This document shows positions 1-8,613 of a stretch of 64,000 nucleotides of DNA, in pieces. This DNA comes from Moellerella sp963519845 (lineage in GTDB: Bacteria; Pseudomonadota; Gammaproteobacteria; Enterobacterales; Enterobacteriaceae). Under the pieces are notes generated by a model. That model was not told where the DNA came from, ran no database searches, and worked only from the letters and a program-made list of their open reading frames with translations. The position numbers and the translations under genes are program-made. Numbering within the stretch: the stretch's first letter is position 1; the number at the start of each line of letters is the position of its first letter. The stretch is taken from contig CAUQNX010000011.1 of assembly GCA_963519845.1 (NCBI GenBank), positions 75,055-139,054 on the forward strand, in the 5' to 3' direction.

Positions 1-36
1 GGTTCCTAATAAATCTGTTGATGCGGAGACTACCTA

Positions 37-1035
37 ATGAAATTAGTTTGTTACAGCACTAAAAAATATGATCGTAAACATATGGAAGAAGTCAATAAAA
101 AATTAAACCTCCATTATGAGATCGAGTATTTTGATTTCCCGCTTAGCGTACAAACCGCTAAGAATGCCGTTGGTGCTGATGCAGTCTGCATTTTCGTCAA
201 TGACGATGCAAGCAAAGAAGTTCTTGCGGAGCTGGCTGCCCTTAATATCCATATTTTAGCCCTGCGCTGCGCTGGCTTTAATAATGTAGATTTAGCTGCC
301 GCTGAAGAGTTAGGGATTCAAGTCGTTCGCGTTCCTGCTTATTCGCCAGAAGCAGTGGCTGAACATACGGTTGGTTTAATGCTTTGCCTTAATCGTCGAA
401 TTCATCGTGCCTACCAACGTACTCGCGATGCCAACTTCTCTTTAGAGGGTTTGACGGGTTTTAATATGCATAATCGTGTCGCGGGTATTATTGGCACCGG
501 TAAAATAGGCCAAGCCACATTACGTATATTAAAGGGTTTTGGTATGAAATTATTAGCTTACGATCCCTATCCAAATCAAACCGTATTAGATTTAGGCGCA
601 GAATATGTCGATTTAAATACCCTGCTTTCTCAGTCTGACGTGATCTCATTACATTGCCCATTAACCCCAGAAAATCATCACTTACTGGATGTAGATGCGT
701 TTAATAAAATGAAAGATGGCGTTATGATCATCAATACCAGCCGTGGTGCCTTAATTGACTCTATGGCGGCCATTAATGCGCTAAAAGCACAAAAAATTGG
801 CGCTCTGGGTATGGATGTGTATGAAAATGAGAGAGAACTTTTCTTTGAAGATAAATCCAATGATGTGATCCTTGATGATGTTTTCCGTCGTCTTTCTGCC
901 TGTCATAATGTGTTATTCACTGGGCACCAAGCATTTCTAACGGAAGAAGCGCTAAACAGTATTAATGAAACCACATTAATGAATATCCAGATGTTAAATA
1001 GCGGACAAACTTGCCCTAATTTAGTTAAAGCTTAA
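37..1035 (+). CDS. ldhA: D-lactate dehydrogenase (fermentative)
   Basis: Cytosolic NAD-dependent enzyme that reduces pyruvate to D-lactate in mixed-acid fermentation. The 332 residues match the family length (E. coli LdhA is 329). Visible parts are an N-terminal substrate-binding half, a Rossmann nucleotide motif GTGKIG at 153-158, and the D-isomer 2-hydroxyacid dehydrogenase catalytic set: Arg236 in NTSRG, an acidic residue in the DVYENE segment near 260-265, and His297 in TGHQAF. The ATG follows a GGAG element 8 bases upstream. A strong terminator-like hairpin lies about 50 bases downstream, so it looks monocistronic. Identification is by recall of the conserved DVYENE and ALRCAGFNNVDL segments. 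Confidence 0.96.
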   Translation: MKLVCYSTKKYDRKHMEEVNKKLNLHYEIEYFDFPLSVQTAKNAVGADAVCIFVNDDASKEVLAELAALNIHILALRCAGFNNVDLAAAEELGIQVVRVPAYSPEAVAEHTVGLMLCLNRRIHRAYQRTRDANFSLEGLTGFNMHNRVAGIIGTGKIGQATLRILKGFGMKLLAYDPYPNQTVLDLGAEYVDLNTLLSQSDVISLHCPLTPENHHLLDVDAFNKMKDGVMIINTSRGALIDSMAAINALKAQKIGALGMDVYENERELFFEDKSNDVILDDVFRRLSACHNVLFTGHQAFLTEEALNSINETTLMNIQMLNSGQTCPNLVKA

Positions 1036-1082
1036 TAAATCGACAGGAACTGTGAGATTATTAAGTGCGGAAAACTGATGAG

Positions 1083-1114
1083 AAAAACGGCCTTTAATTA
1101 GGCCGTTTTTTATT
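1083..1114. terminator. Bidirectional intrinsic terminator between ldhA and grxB
   Basis: The stem AAAACGGCCT / AGGCCGTTTT has a short AT loop and is followed by a T-run on the plus strand and by Ts on the minus strand. It sits between the convergent ldhA and grxB and can serve both. Confidence 0.85.
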
Positions 1115-1126
1115 TATTATTGGTGA

Positions 1127-1762
1127 CTAAATAGCTTTAGCAGACAATAGATCGATATCAGTAGTTTGAGATAGGCGATCTAAATAATTTTTCACGCTGT
1201 CACTAAAAGTGAGATCTTTCACTATGGTTAAAGTGAAAAGCAGTGGGAAAAGCAGAAAATCATTAATATCGATTTGCTTACGCTCAGCCACTAAATCCGC
1301 TAACTCTTCAAGATAAGGTGCCAGCTGTTGTAAAATTGTAGGAGTATCTGCAATTAATTGATCCATCGCACCGTAGGACTTCTCCACTCGTGCGATATAA
1401 GCTTGACGAGCTGAGTCGCTGGCAATCTCTTTAAAATCACTACGAGTAAAACGCGGCGTTGCCAGCTTGCGACTAATTGGCGTTACTGCATCACACCAGC
1501 GTTGAATTTGCGGGTCAATTTGCCCATCCGCGACTAAGGGTGATGCCATACGATCAATATAATGGACAATATCCATACTTTCAGCCATATAGCTACCATC
1601 TTGTTTCTGTAAGATCGGTACCATTTTGCGCCCAATCATACGGGTTGGCGTCGCTATATCGTCATCCATCAGGACTTCCAGATCAAAGGGCTGTTTTTTT
1701 ATACCAAAAATCATTCTTGCTCTAATACAAAATGGGCAATGTTCATAAATAAATAATTTCAT
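1127..1762 (-). CDS. grxB: Glutaredoxin 2
   Basis: GSH-dependent disulfide oxidoreductase of the cytosol with a GST-like fold: an N-terminal thioredoxin domain and an all-helical C-terminal domain. The active site CPFC is at residues 9-12 of a 211-residue product (E. coli Grx2 is 215, with CPYC). The start is the ATG at 1762, where the protein begins MKLFIYEHCPFC. It is preceded by AGGTGG six bases upstream, while the longer reading adds 18 unrelated residues. It converges on ldhA across a shared terminator. Confidence 0.95.
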   Translation of the reverse strand: MKLFIYEHCPFCIRARMIFGIKKQPFDLEVLMDDDIATPTRMIGRKMVPILQKQDGSYMAESMDIVHYIDRMASPLVADGQIDPQIQRWCDAVTPISRKLATPRFTRSDFKEIASDSARQAYIARVEKSYGAMDQLIADTPTILQQLAPYLEELADLVAERKQIDINDFLLFPLLFTLTIVKDLTFSDSVKNYLDRLSQTTDIDLLSAKAI

Positions 1763-2193
1763 TTTTAGCCACCTGATTTTATTGTATTGAATAAATAATA
1801 GGCATAAGTGTGTCAATAAAAGACAATACAGATATCTATTTAGATGATTGATTCAAACATAGAATGACTGAGAATTGAAGACTAATTCGTACTAACAAAA
1901 TTATCAGGGTCAATACTAAATTAAGATTAAATGTAATGAATAAGGATAACGACTTTAGTCGATTATGCTGCTTCTATTTCTATCACCTTGGGAAACCTTG
2001 AGACCAAGGGGGTAAAAAACAGCGTTAACATGCTTAATTCACCTATCTTATAAGGATAAAATCAGCATAAAATAAAAGAGCTGACCGTTCTACGCGCCTA
2101 GCTCTCGTTAATAACTGATTTTTACCTTTATTCGACCATTTAAATTCATTAATCATCGAATAAATTAGCTCTATTAAGACAATATTCGGCTTA
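1763..2193. other. 431-bp gene-free interval
   Basis: AT-rich spacer with the grxB promoter side at its left end. Two small dyads are visible: CCTTGG/CCAAGG near 1988-2009 and AGAGCT/AGCTCT near 2077-2106. The second could act as terminator for the minus-strand lipoprotein gene that ends at 2194, but neither has a convincing T-run. No ORF with a credible start was seen. Confidence 0.5.
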
Positions 2194-2535
2194 TTATTGA
2201 ACAGGAGTTACCGCTAATTGTTCAACTAAGATATAGCGAATAGAGGAGGCATCCATTGGCGGATTAACCACATCTTCAGTTTTTATCTTCAGTTTATATT
2301 GGTTGCCCGCTTTATAATTAAAGCCTTCGATACCATTATAAAAATAGGACCACTCGGTTTCACCCTCTTCCCGCACTTGCATACACTTCATCGGGGCGAC
2401 GCCAGTACAGTCAACTAGCTGACTATCAATATAAATGATTTTTTCATTAGTTGGGCTATTTTTGCTTCCACTACCATTTGCCGTACAGGCGGCAAGCACC
2501 AAAGCTGAAGCAACGAGCAAAGTACGTTTGATCAT
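2194..2535 (-). CDS. DUF4377 lipoprotein
   Basis: Predicted small envelope lipoprotein of 113 residues. A positively charged N-terminus and hydrophobic stretch end in the lipobox LAAC, with Cys at about residue 16. A Ser/Gly/Asn linker follows, then a DUF4377-type domain whose hallmarks CTGVAPMKCMQVRE and EGFNYKAG are evident. In other Enterobacterales this domain occurs alone or beside META/HslJ domains, and its function is not established. The start at 2535 is supported by AGGATAA just upstream, so an upstream in-frame ATG seven codons earlier is probably not used. Two Cys flanking the CTGVAPMKC segment could form a disulfide (inference). Confidence 0.85.
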   Translation of the reverse strand: MIKRTLLVASALVLAACTANGSGSKNSPTNEKIIYIDSQLVDCTGVAPMKCMQVREEGETEWSYFYNGIEGFNYKAGNQYKLKIKTEDVVNPPMDASSIRYILVEQLAVTPVQ

Positions 2536-2733
2536 TTTTATCCTACCTCTATACAATATGTCCTTATATAGAGTAGCGCTATATAACCAATTATGACAAT
2601 AAATTTCACCTATTATTTAACTGATATTATCTCTTTTTTACTTATAACTACAATATAGAACGGGACAAGACCCAGTAAAGAACTATGTTGTCGTAGAATT
2701 AGATTCTCAAATAAGTATTTAGAAATTTTAATC

Positions 2734-3318
2734 TTATTTCAAATAACGTGAAGAGAGTGAAAATAATTCATCGAACTCCGTATATCCATCGGCTGTTGTA
2801 AAACGCCCTGCATTCTCAACCAATATTGATTCTGTCATAAGCTTTTTGGATAAATTGAGTGAAATACTTATTGGAACAGCCGGATCGTTAGCCGATGTTA
2901 TTGATCCTCGATTCTTTGCTATATCGGTGAGATATTTATAATCCAAAGGTATACTAGTAAATGCCTGAAAATTGGCGGCATCTATTGGATCTAAAGGTTC
3001 ATGAGGAAAAGTAACATCAAATCCGGAAACTAAAATATAACCTGCGATACTGAGTTTCGATAATTTTAACAACTGTAAATAATTTAATACTGTAATAGAA
3101 CCTAAAGCATAACCTATGTATAAGGTATCTTTTGTTGGTGAAGGTAATATCTTATTTAAATAAGATATCCATTCTATACTTTTAGGATTTTTAGCATTCG
3201 GCAGCTCAGGAATAATGACATCAGCCTGACCTAAAAATTTTGATTTTAACCAAGGATACCAATTATCATTTGGGTTTGAACCCCAACCATGCACTATGAC
3301 TATTGTTTTATTTACCAT
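2734..3318 (-). CDS. RBBP9/YdeN-type alpha/beta-hydrolase with degenerate catalytic triad
   Basis: The 194-residue product resembles the small serine hydrolases RBBP9/YdeN: oxyanion strand HGWGSNPNDNW at 10-20, a nucleophile-elbow strand, an acidic residue in SANDPAVP (Asp145) and a C-terminal AGxF segment. The elbow, normally GHSxG, reads GYALGS, so the nucleophile serine is Ala71 (codon GCT). The catalytic histidine position (normally AGHF) is Arg172 (codon CGT). Each change needs a single base substitution from a catalytic codon. The frame is otherwise intact, so this looks like a pseudoenzyme, or a gene at an early stage of decay. The start ATG at 3318 has AGGTT upstream; the longer frame uses GTG. 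Flanking genes give no pathway clue. Confidence 0.75.
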   Translation of the reverse strand: MVNKTIVIVHGWGSNPNDNWYPWLKSKFLGQADVIIPELPNAKNPKSIEWISYLNKILPSPTKDTLYIGYALGSITVLNYLQLLKLSKLSIAGYILVSGFDVTFPHEPLDPIDAANFQAFTSIPLDYKYLTDIAKNRGSITSANDPAVPISISLNLSKKLMTESILVENAGRFTTADGYTEFDELFSLSSRYLK

Positions 3319-3515
3319 AACTAACCTCACTATTTAATTTAAGTCGGTTTTATACAGTAACATAAATAATCCCTTCTCAATTTATCAAAATTCAGAAGGC
3401 GACTAGTATAAAATAATAATTATCTCGTTAAGTTAACGATTATTTTATATTTAAATCAGTTGAGACCACTTAATACCTATTTAAAAAAATATAAAGCGAT
3501 AAAAGGCGAATGACC

Positions 3516-3540
3516 AGGCTTCCCGAGCAGCGAGAAGCCT
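3516..3540 (-). terminator. Hairpin downstream of the small gene at 3557
   Basis: AGGCTTC / GAAGCCT with an 11-base loop, just past the stop of the minus-strand small gene. The T-run is poor, so it is only a probable terminator. Confidence 0.45.
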
Positions 3541-3556
3541 ATTGACGCAATAAAAA

Positions 3557-3760
3557 TTACAGTTTAAAGACGCTGACAATAGCAAGACACGCAATAGTTA
3601 CATTGGCATTTCTGAGGTCATTTAAGGCTTCATTGTTAAAAATCGATAGAAACTTATCCGCCGTTGAATTGGCCATATCGATATTGATAGCCACTTGACC
3701 ACGAATTAACACAGAGCCAGATAGACCCAGCCCTTCATATAATACAATATATTTATCCAT
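3557..3760 (-). CDS. Small hypothetical protein
   Basis: Reading frame for 67 residues beginning MDKYIVLYEGLGLSG. The chosen ATG (3760) has AGGG about nine bases upstream; an ATG three codons earlier overlaps that element and is less likely. The last ~17 residues are hydrophobic (TIACLAIVSVF), and the N-terminal half could form short beta strands. No family recognised. A hairpin follows the stop. Real-gene status rests on the ribosome-binding site and codon pattern only. Confidence 0.5.
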   Translation of the reverse strand: MDKYIVLYEGLGLSGSVLIRGQVAINIDMANSTADKFLSIFNNEALNDLRNANVTIACLAIVSVFKL

Positions 3761-3907
3761 AAAATTCATCCCTATAACATCTTGATATAAGATTTTTCTG
3801 CTAATATCATTCTGTTGGTTAAATAATAAAATCCATTTAAAACGCTATTTGTCGACAAAAATAGACTGAATAACTATAACGCAATTATATAATCGAATAA
3901 AGATAAT

Positions 3908-3934
3908 AAGAGCAGAGAACAACACCTCTGCTCT
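3908..3934 (-). terminator. Terminator of ycgN
   Basis: GAGCAGAG / CTCTGCTC stem with an 8-base loop, followed on the minus strand by a T-rich tract. It lies 37 bases past the ycgN stop. Confidence 0.7.
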
Positions 3935-3970
3935 TTGCTAGATGCTCTTAATTAAAGTCTAATAGCGCAA

Positions 3971-4414
3971 TTATCGACGACTATGAGGTCGATTAATAAT
4001 ATGATCTTCCCAGTCAATGACATCAATTTCTCTGACGGCGATTTGACGAACTGAAATACCTTCGCGATGAAGCGCGGTTTTCGAGCCAGCTTTCAATGGG
4101 TGCCAAGCGGGTAGTGGTTTTTTCTCAGCTAATAATCGGTAGGAACAAGTTAATGGCAGCCATTCAAATGTATCCAGATTATCCCTCGTCAATTTAATGC
4201 AGTCAGATTCATAGCTAAATCGATCTTCATAGTGCATACACTGGCAAGTTTTAAGATTAAGTTGATCACAGGCAACGTTAGTAAAGTAGATTTCATCGGT
4301 TTCCTCATCAATTAACTTATGCAGACAGCACTGCCCACATCCGTCACAAATGGATTCCCACTCATCATCAGTCATTTGTTCTAACGTTTTTTCCTGCCAG
4401 TACGGTTGAGACAT
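3971..4414 (-). CDS. ycgN: YcgN family cysteine-cluster protein (UPF0260)
   Basis: Product of 147 residues with the family hallmark CDGCGQCCLHK near residues 24-34 and further cysteines (CDQLNLKTCQC, CIKLTR, TCSYR), consistent with binding zinc or an iron-sulfur cluster. Family function is unknown. The N-terminus YWQEKTLEQMTDDEWESICDGC is typical of the enterobacterial protein. It follows ycgM by 20 bases on the same strand, matching the conserved ycgL-ycgM-ycgN neighbourhood, so co-transcription is likely. Confidence 0.93.
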   Translation of the reverse strand: MSQPYWQEKTLEQMTDDEWESICDGCGQCCLHKLIDEETDEIYFTNVACDQLNLKTCQCMHYEDRFSYESDCIKLTRDNLDTFEWLPLTCSYRLLAEKKPLPAWHPLKAGSKTALHREGISVRQIAVREIDVIDWEDHIINRPHSRR

Positions 4415-4434
4415 ATTGCTTATAATATCCTTAA

Positions 4435-5091
4435 TTAAATAACTCGCGTGGTCAGCGCTAAATCATTGAGGCCAACTCTCAGCATATCCCCTGAAACCAG
4501 CGGCCCCACACCGGCTGGCGTGCCAGTTAAGATCACATCACCCGGACGTAGGGTAAAGAAACGGGACATATAGCTGATCAGAGGTAATATGGGCGTGATC
4601 ATATCACGAGTGGAGCCGGACTGGCGAACTTCACCATTGATAGAGAGTGAAAGTAGCGTATTTTGCGCATCGCCAAAATTATTGACGGGCATAAAACCCG
4701 AAATAGGACAGGAGCCATCAAAGGCTTTACTTTTTTCCCACGGCTGCCCTGCTGCTTTGTATTTCGCTTGCAGATCACGCAATGTCAGATCGAGAGCAAC
4801 CGCAAAACCGGCGATGGCTCTAGAGACACGATCTTCATCGGCATTTTTTAATGGCATACCGATCAGAACAGCCAGCTCAACTTCATGATGAACTGCGCCA
4901 AAATCTTTAGGGATCGATATCGCTTGATTCATATCGCAAAGTGCCGTCTCCGGTTTAAGAAAAATAACCGGTTCTTCGGCCTGTACAGAGCCCATCTCTT
5001 TGATATGTTGCGCATAGTTACTACCAACACAAACCACTTTATTTACAGGAAAATCAAGTAAAGCACCTTGCCAATCGCGATGTTGATACAT
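4435..5091 (-). CDS. ycgM: Fumarylacetoacetate hydrolase family protein YcgM
   Basis: Cytosolic FAH-superfamily enzyme of 218 residues. Relatives hydrolyse acylpyruvates or decarboxylate oxaloacetate with a divalent metal. The metal-site acidic pattern HHEVELAV near 70-77 and the glycine-rich signature LTGTPAGVG near 190 are visible. The start is ATG 5091 (MYQHRDWQG), with GGAG eight bases upstream; the longer frame runs 30 codons into the preceding transglycosylase gene and is unsupported. It lies 17 bases after that gene, so likely in one transcript with it and ycgN. The exact substrate cannot be read from sequence. Confidence 0.9.
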   Translation of the reverse strand: MYQHRDWQGALLDFPVNKVVCVGSNYAQHIKEMGSVQAEEPVIFLKPETALCDMNQAISIPKDFGAVHHEVELAVLIGMPLKNADEDRVSRAIAGFAVALDLTLRDLQAKYKAAGQPWEKSKAFDGSCPISGFMPVNNFGDAQNTLLSLSINGEVRQSGSTRDMITPILPLISYMSRFFTLRPGDVILTGTPAGVGPLVSGDMLRVGLNDLALTTRVI

Positions 5092-5108
5092 AGTTGATAC
5101 TCCAATAA

Positions 5109-6197
5109 TTATTGTATTTTCTGTGCAATTCCATCCGCCATTAAACATACACTTAACGCAAAATAGTAAGAGCGATTCCAATGCATGATGGTGCGGAAAT
5201 TATCAGTCACTAAATAAGTACGGCCTTTAGGATCATCCGGCATGACGATCCAGCTCTTAGTCGTTGGAGAGAGTTGTGCAAACGCAGGCATTTTCACTCC
5301 TAAAGCTTGCCATTGCGCCACCGTTTTACTCTGTTCTGTTTTAACCCCTTCAAGTGAGCGATTAAAATCATCAGGTAATGTCACTTGGTAACCCCAAGGT
5401 AAATTTTGTTGCCAACCTTCGGTCGATAGATAGTTAGCAATAGAGGCAAAGACATCGGCTTTATTATTCCAGATATCCATCTTACCATCACCATCACCAT
5501 CTGCCGCATAGGATAAGTACGAGGTCGGCATAAATTGACTTTGCCCCATCGCCCCCGCCCATGAGCCTTTTAGCTGCTGGTCTTCGGGAATATAGCCTTT
5601 ATCCATGATCTCAAGGGCTGCAAATAGTTGTTTACTAAACAGTGATTCTCGACGGCCTTCAAAAGATAAGGTGGCTAATGCGGAAATAACATCCTCTTTA
5701 CCCTGCATTTTACCGAAACCGCTTTCCAAGCCCCATAGTGCTACTATATATTGAGCTGGCACGCCATAACGCGTACTGGTTAAGTTGAGCTGAGACGCAT
5801 TTTCTTGGTATTTTCCTACCCCAGCGTTAATTCTTGACGCGGGTAATACATTTTTCAAGTAGCTGTCGAGTGTGACAGTGGCGCGTTTTTCAGGCTGGCC
5901 TTTATCGGCTTTAACCACACGTTCAATAAAATGGATATTCGCAAAAGCTCTTTCGATGGTCGGCTGGCTAATACCATTGGCTTGCGCATGCTGCTTAAGT
6001 AAATCAACATAAGCCGGAAATTGCGAAGGTTCGCGTGTATCAATGGGAAATGCGGCATCTAACGCTATCACTTGCGCCTGTATAACAGCTTCTTGAGGCA
6101 AACTAAGCATCTTTGGTAGCGGCTGATTTTTATTCGAAGCTGAACAGCTGGCTAATAAAACACCAGAGACCAGAATAAAAATAATCGTTGGTTTCAT
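5109..6197 (-). CDS. MltB-family lytic murein transglycosylase lipoprotein
   Basis: Outer-membrane lipoprotein predicted to cleave the MurNAc-GlcNAc bond, leaving 1,6-anhydroMurNAc ends. It has 362 residues (MltB in E. coli is 361). Signal peptide and lipobox LLASC place the lipidated Cys at 18. The SLT-like core has catalytic Glu158 in LWGLESGFG and the downstream segment AGAMGQSQFMPTSYL. The acidic loop DGDGDGKMDIWNN resembles the EF-hand-like calcium site of Slt35. It could be called mltB, but its position in front of ycgM differs from E. coli mltB, so I leave the symbol blank: it may be a second MltB paralogue. Confidence 0.9.
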   Translation of the reverse strand: MKPTIIFILVSGVLLASCSASNKNQPLPKMLSLPQEAVIQAQVIALDAAFPIDTREPSQFPAYVDLLKQHAQANGISQPTIERAFANIHFIERVVKADKGQPEKRATVTLDSYLKNVLPASRINAGVGKYQENASQLNLTSTRYGVPAQYIVALWGLESGFGKMQGKEDVISALATLSFEGRRESLFSKQLFAALEIMDKGYIPEDQQLKGSWAGAMGQSQFMPTSYLSYAADGDGDGKMDIWNNKADVFASIANYLSTEGWQQNLPWGYQVTLPDDFNRSLEGVKTEQSKTVAQWQALGVKMPAFAQLSPTTKSWIVMPDDPKGRTYLVTDNFRTIMHWNRSYYFALSVCLMADGIAQKIQ

Positions 6198-6239
6198 TCA
6201 TCAATCCTTTAGGAATAAAAAGATGTTGTCGGAAGCCTC

Positions 6240-6524
6240 TTAGCTTTCGTTTTCTTCATCAGACGAAGATAAATAGTCGGTTAATAAATTTTCAATTGGC
6301 GGTGGAAATTGCAAATAATAACCCAGTTCACGTAAATCAGACTTCACTTTTTCAATATCTGCATTTGCCAACTTCTCACGTTTTGATAATGAAAGTTGCA
6401 TGGCAAATTGCGGTAATCCAAATTGTTTCAATAGATCTTCAGGTACGCGAGAGAAATCATCCTTCTTCTCGATGTAAATATAGGTTTGGTCACGGTTAGG
6501 ACTGCGGTAAACTGAACAAATCAT
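6240..6524 (-). CDS. ycgL: YcgL domain protein
   Basis: Small cytosolic protein of 94 residues and unknown function, beginning MICSVYRSPNRDQTYIYIEKKDDF, with the conserved segments VPEDLLKQFG and LRELGYYLQFPPP and an acidic tail. These match the YcgL family, which in many gammaproteobacteria sits next to minCDE, as here where minC is divergent 130 bases away. It probably shares transcription with the downstream transglycosylase and ycgMN genes. Confidence 0.93.
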   Translation of the reverse strand: MICSVYRSPNRDQTYIYIEKKDDFSRVPEDLLKQFGLPQFAMQLSLSKREKLANADIEKVKSDLRELGYYLQFPPPIENLLTDYLSSSDEENES

Positions 6525-6654
6525 TATCTTTAACTCTTTTTATTAGCTCTGCGGCTTGCTTGAAGAATACAGTAACTATAACATGCTATTGTTTTACAGA
6601 ATATCGTCGCCCGAAGTTTGTTTCGGAGAATTTTAATTTGCTGAGTCAGGAAAG

Positions 6655-7377
6655 ATGTCACAATCGCCAATCGAACTAAAAGGCAGTAGTTTCACCCTCT
6701 CCGTTCTTCACCTACACAGTGAAGAGCCTAAACTCATCAAAAAAGCGCTTCAGGAAAAAATGAAGCAGGCTCCCAATTTTCTAAATAATGCGCCTGTTGT
6801 GATTAATATTTCCACATTGACACCTAGCGCTAACTTGATGGCCATCTACCAAGTCATTCATTCCGTCGGATTACGGATTGTCGGAATCAGTGGATGTACG
6901 GATCCAAAGCTGCGTCGCCAAGTGACTGAAGCCAAACTTCCTTTATTAAGTGAAGGTAAAAGTCAACAAAAAGCGGAAATTGAGAGTGAGCCCGTTGAAT
7001 CTATTGCTGAAAGTGTGCAAACATCAACACCCAATGGACCAACGTTTAAAAAAACACGCATAATAGATACTCCTGTTCGCTCTGGGCAACGCATCTATGC
7101 ACCCAATAGTGATCTGATTGTTACCAGCAACGTAAGCGCAGGTGCAGAATTACTCGCTGATGGTAATATTCATATCTATGGTGTGATGAGAGGCCGCGCA
7201 TTAGCAGGCGCTTCAGGTGATACTGATAGCCAAATATATTGCATTCATTTACAAGCTGAGCTGGTATCGATTGCAGGTGAATATTGGCTAAGCGAACAGA
7301 TCCCCACCGATTTTATCGGTAAAGCAGCTAGACTTTGTCTAGTTGATAATAAATTACATATTGAAAATTTAATTTAG
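6655..7377 (+). CDS. minC: Septum site-determining protein MinC
   Basis: Inhibitor of FtsZ polymerisation that, recruited by MinD to the membrane, blocks polar septation. 240 residues. The N-terminal FtsZ-binding domain (about 1-105) is joined by a charged/Ser/Thr linker (105-140) to the C-terminal beta-helix domain, recognisable from RSGQRIYAPNSDLIV, NVSAGAELLADGNIHIYG and the family signature RGRALAGASGD. It is preceded by AGGAAAG directly before the ATG. First gene of minC-minD-minE, 23 bases before minD. Confidence 0.97.
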   Translation: MSQSPIELKGSSFTLSVLHLHSEEPKLIKKALQEKMKQAPNFLNNAPVVINISTLTPSANLMAIYQVIHSVGLRIVGISGCTDPKLRRQVTEAKLPLLSEGKSQQKAEIESEPVESIAESVQTSTPNGPTFKKTRIIDTPVRSGQRIYAPNSDLIVTSNVSAGAELLADGNIHIYGVMRGRALAGASGDTDSQIYCIHLQAELVSIAGEYWLSEQIPTDFIGKAARLCLVDNKLHIENLI

Positions 7378-7400
7378 ACCTTATTACAAGGAATTATTTA

Positions 7401-8213
7401 ATGGCACGCATTATAGTTATTACTTCAGGTAAAGGTGGGGTTGGTAAAACCACAACAAGCGCAGCCATAGCTACTGGCCTGGCACAGAGAGGAAACAAAA
7501 CCGTTGTAATCGATTTCGATATCGGTCTACGAAACCTCGATCTCATCATGGGCTGTGAACGCCGTGTAGTCTATGACTTCGTCAATGTGATCCAGGGCGA
7601 TGCGTCTTTGAATCAAGCAATGATCAAAGATAAAAGAACAGAAAATCTCTTTATCCTGCCAGCATCGCAAACACGCGACAAAGATGCATTAACGCGTGAA
7701 GGTGTTGAGAAAGTCTTAGACGAACTAGAAAAATTAAATTTTGATTTCGTGATTTGTGATTCACCTGCTGGGATTGAAAGCGGTGCCTTAATGGCGCTTT
7801 ATTTTGCTGATGAAGCCATTATTACCACCAATCCTGAAGTCTCATCCGTTCGTGACTCTGACCGTATTTTAGGTATTCTGGCCTCAAAATCTCGCCGCGC
7901 TGAACGTGGACAAGATGCGATTAAAGAACATCTGCTATTGACCCGATATAACCCAGGCCGTGTAAGCCGTGGCGATATGCTAAGTATGGAAGATGTGCTA
8001 GAAATTTTGTGTATTCCATTAATTGGCGTTATTCCTGAAGATCAATCTGTACTGCGTTCGTCTAACCAAGGTGAACCTGTTATTTTGGATCAAGAATCAG
8101 ATGCAGGACAAGCATATAGTGACTGTGTAGATCGTATTCTAGGTGAAGATCGCCCTATCCGTTTCATTGAAGAAGAGAAGAAAGGCTTCTTAAAACGCCT
8201 GTTTGGGGGGTAA
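7401..8213 (+). CDS. minD: Septum site-determining ATPase MinD
   Basis: Membrane-associated ParA/MinD-type ATPase that recruits MinC and, with MinE, oscillates pole to pole. 270 residues, the E. coli length. The deviant Walker A is GKGGVGKTT at 10-18, switch I is in the DFDIGLRNLD region, and Walker B is in FVICDSPAGIE. The C-terminus EEKKGFLKRLFGG is the amphipathic membrane-targeting helix. The stop lies two bases before minE, so the genes are translationally close. Confidence 0.98.
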   Translation: MARIIVITSGKGGVGKTTTSAAIATGLAQRGNKTVVIDFDIGLRNLDLIMGCERRVVYDFVNVIQGDASLNQAMIKDKRTENLFILPASQTRDKDALTREGVEKVLDELEKLNFDFVICDSPAGIESGALMALYFADEAIITTNPEVSSVRDSDRILGILASKSRRAERGQDAIKEHLLLTRYNPGRVSRGDMLSMEDVLEILCIPLIGVIPEDQSVLRSSNQGEPVILDQESDAGQAYSDCVDRILGEDRPIRFIEEEKKGFLKRLFGG

Positions 8214-8215
8214 TA

Positions 8216-8482
8216 ATGGCTTTATTAGATTTCTTTCTGTCGAGAAAAAAAACGACAGCCAATATCGCTAAGGAGCGTTTGCAAATCATCGTTGCAGAGC
8301 GTCGGCGTGGCGATAATGAGCCCGCTTATTTATCTGATATGAAACGTGATATTTTAAACGTTATTTGTAAATATGTTCAGGTCGATCCTGAAATGCTTTC
8401 AGTTCAGTTTGAACAAAAAGGCGATGATATTTCAGTGCTTGAGCTGAATGTTACATTACCTGAAACAGAAGACGGTAAATAA
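8216..8482 (+). CDS. minE: Cell division topological specificity factor MinE
   Basis: Stimulates MinD ATPase and drives the Min oscillation. 88 residues. The N-terminal membrane helix MALLDFFLS and the anti-MinCD segment (about 10-31, TTANIAKERLQIIVAERRR) are followed by the topological-specificity/dimer domain ending at about residue 80. Last gene of the min operon; a dyad follows 34 bases downstream. Confidence 0.98.
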   Translation: MALLDFFLSRKKTTANIAKERLQIIVAERRRGDNEPAYLSDMKRDILNVICKYVQVDPEMLSVQFEQKGDDISVLELNVTLPETEDGK

Positions 8483-8515
8483 GATAATTTACCCGATTGA
8501 AATAACTCGAAGTTG

Positions 8516-8551
8516 CTAGCCCAGTTATTAATACAACTATAAATGGGCTAG
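8516..8551 (+). terminator. Possible min operon terminator
   Basis: CTAGCCCA / TGGGCTAG stem with a 20-base loop, shortly after minE. There is no clear T-run and the loop is long, so the function is uncertain. Confidence 0.4.
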
Positions 8552-8613
8552 TAATTATTGAGTGGCAGCGATATTTAATCTTGGGTGATTTCCACACAAG
8601 ATCATTTCCGATT

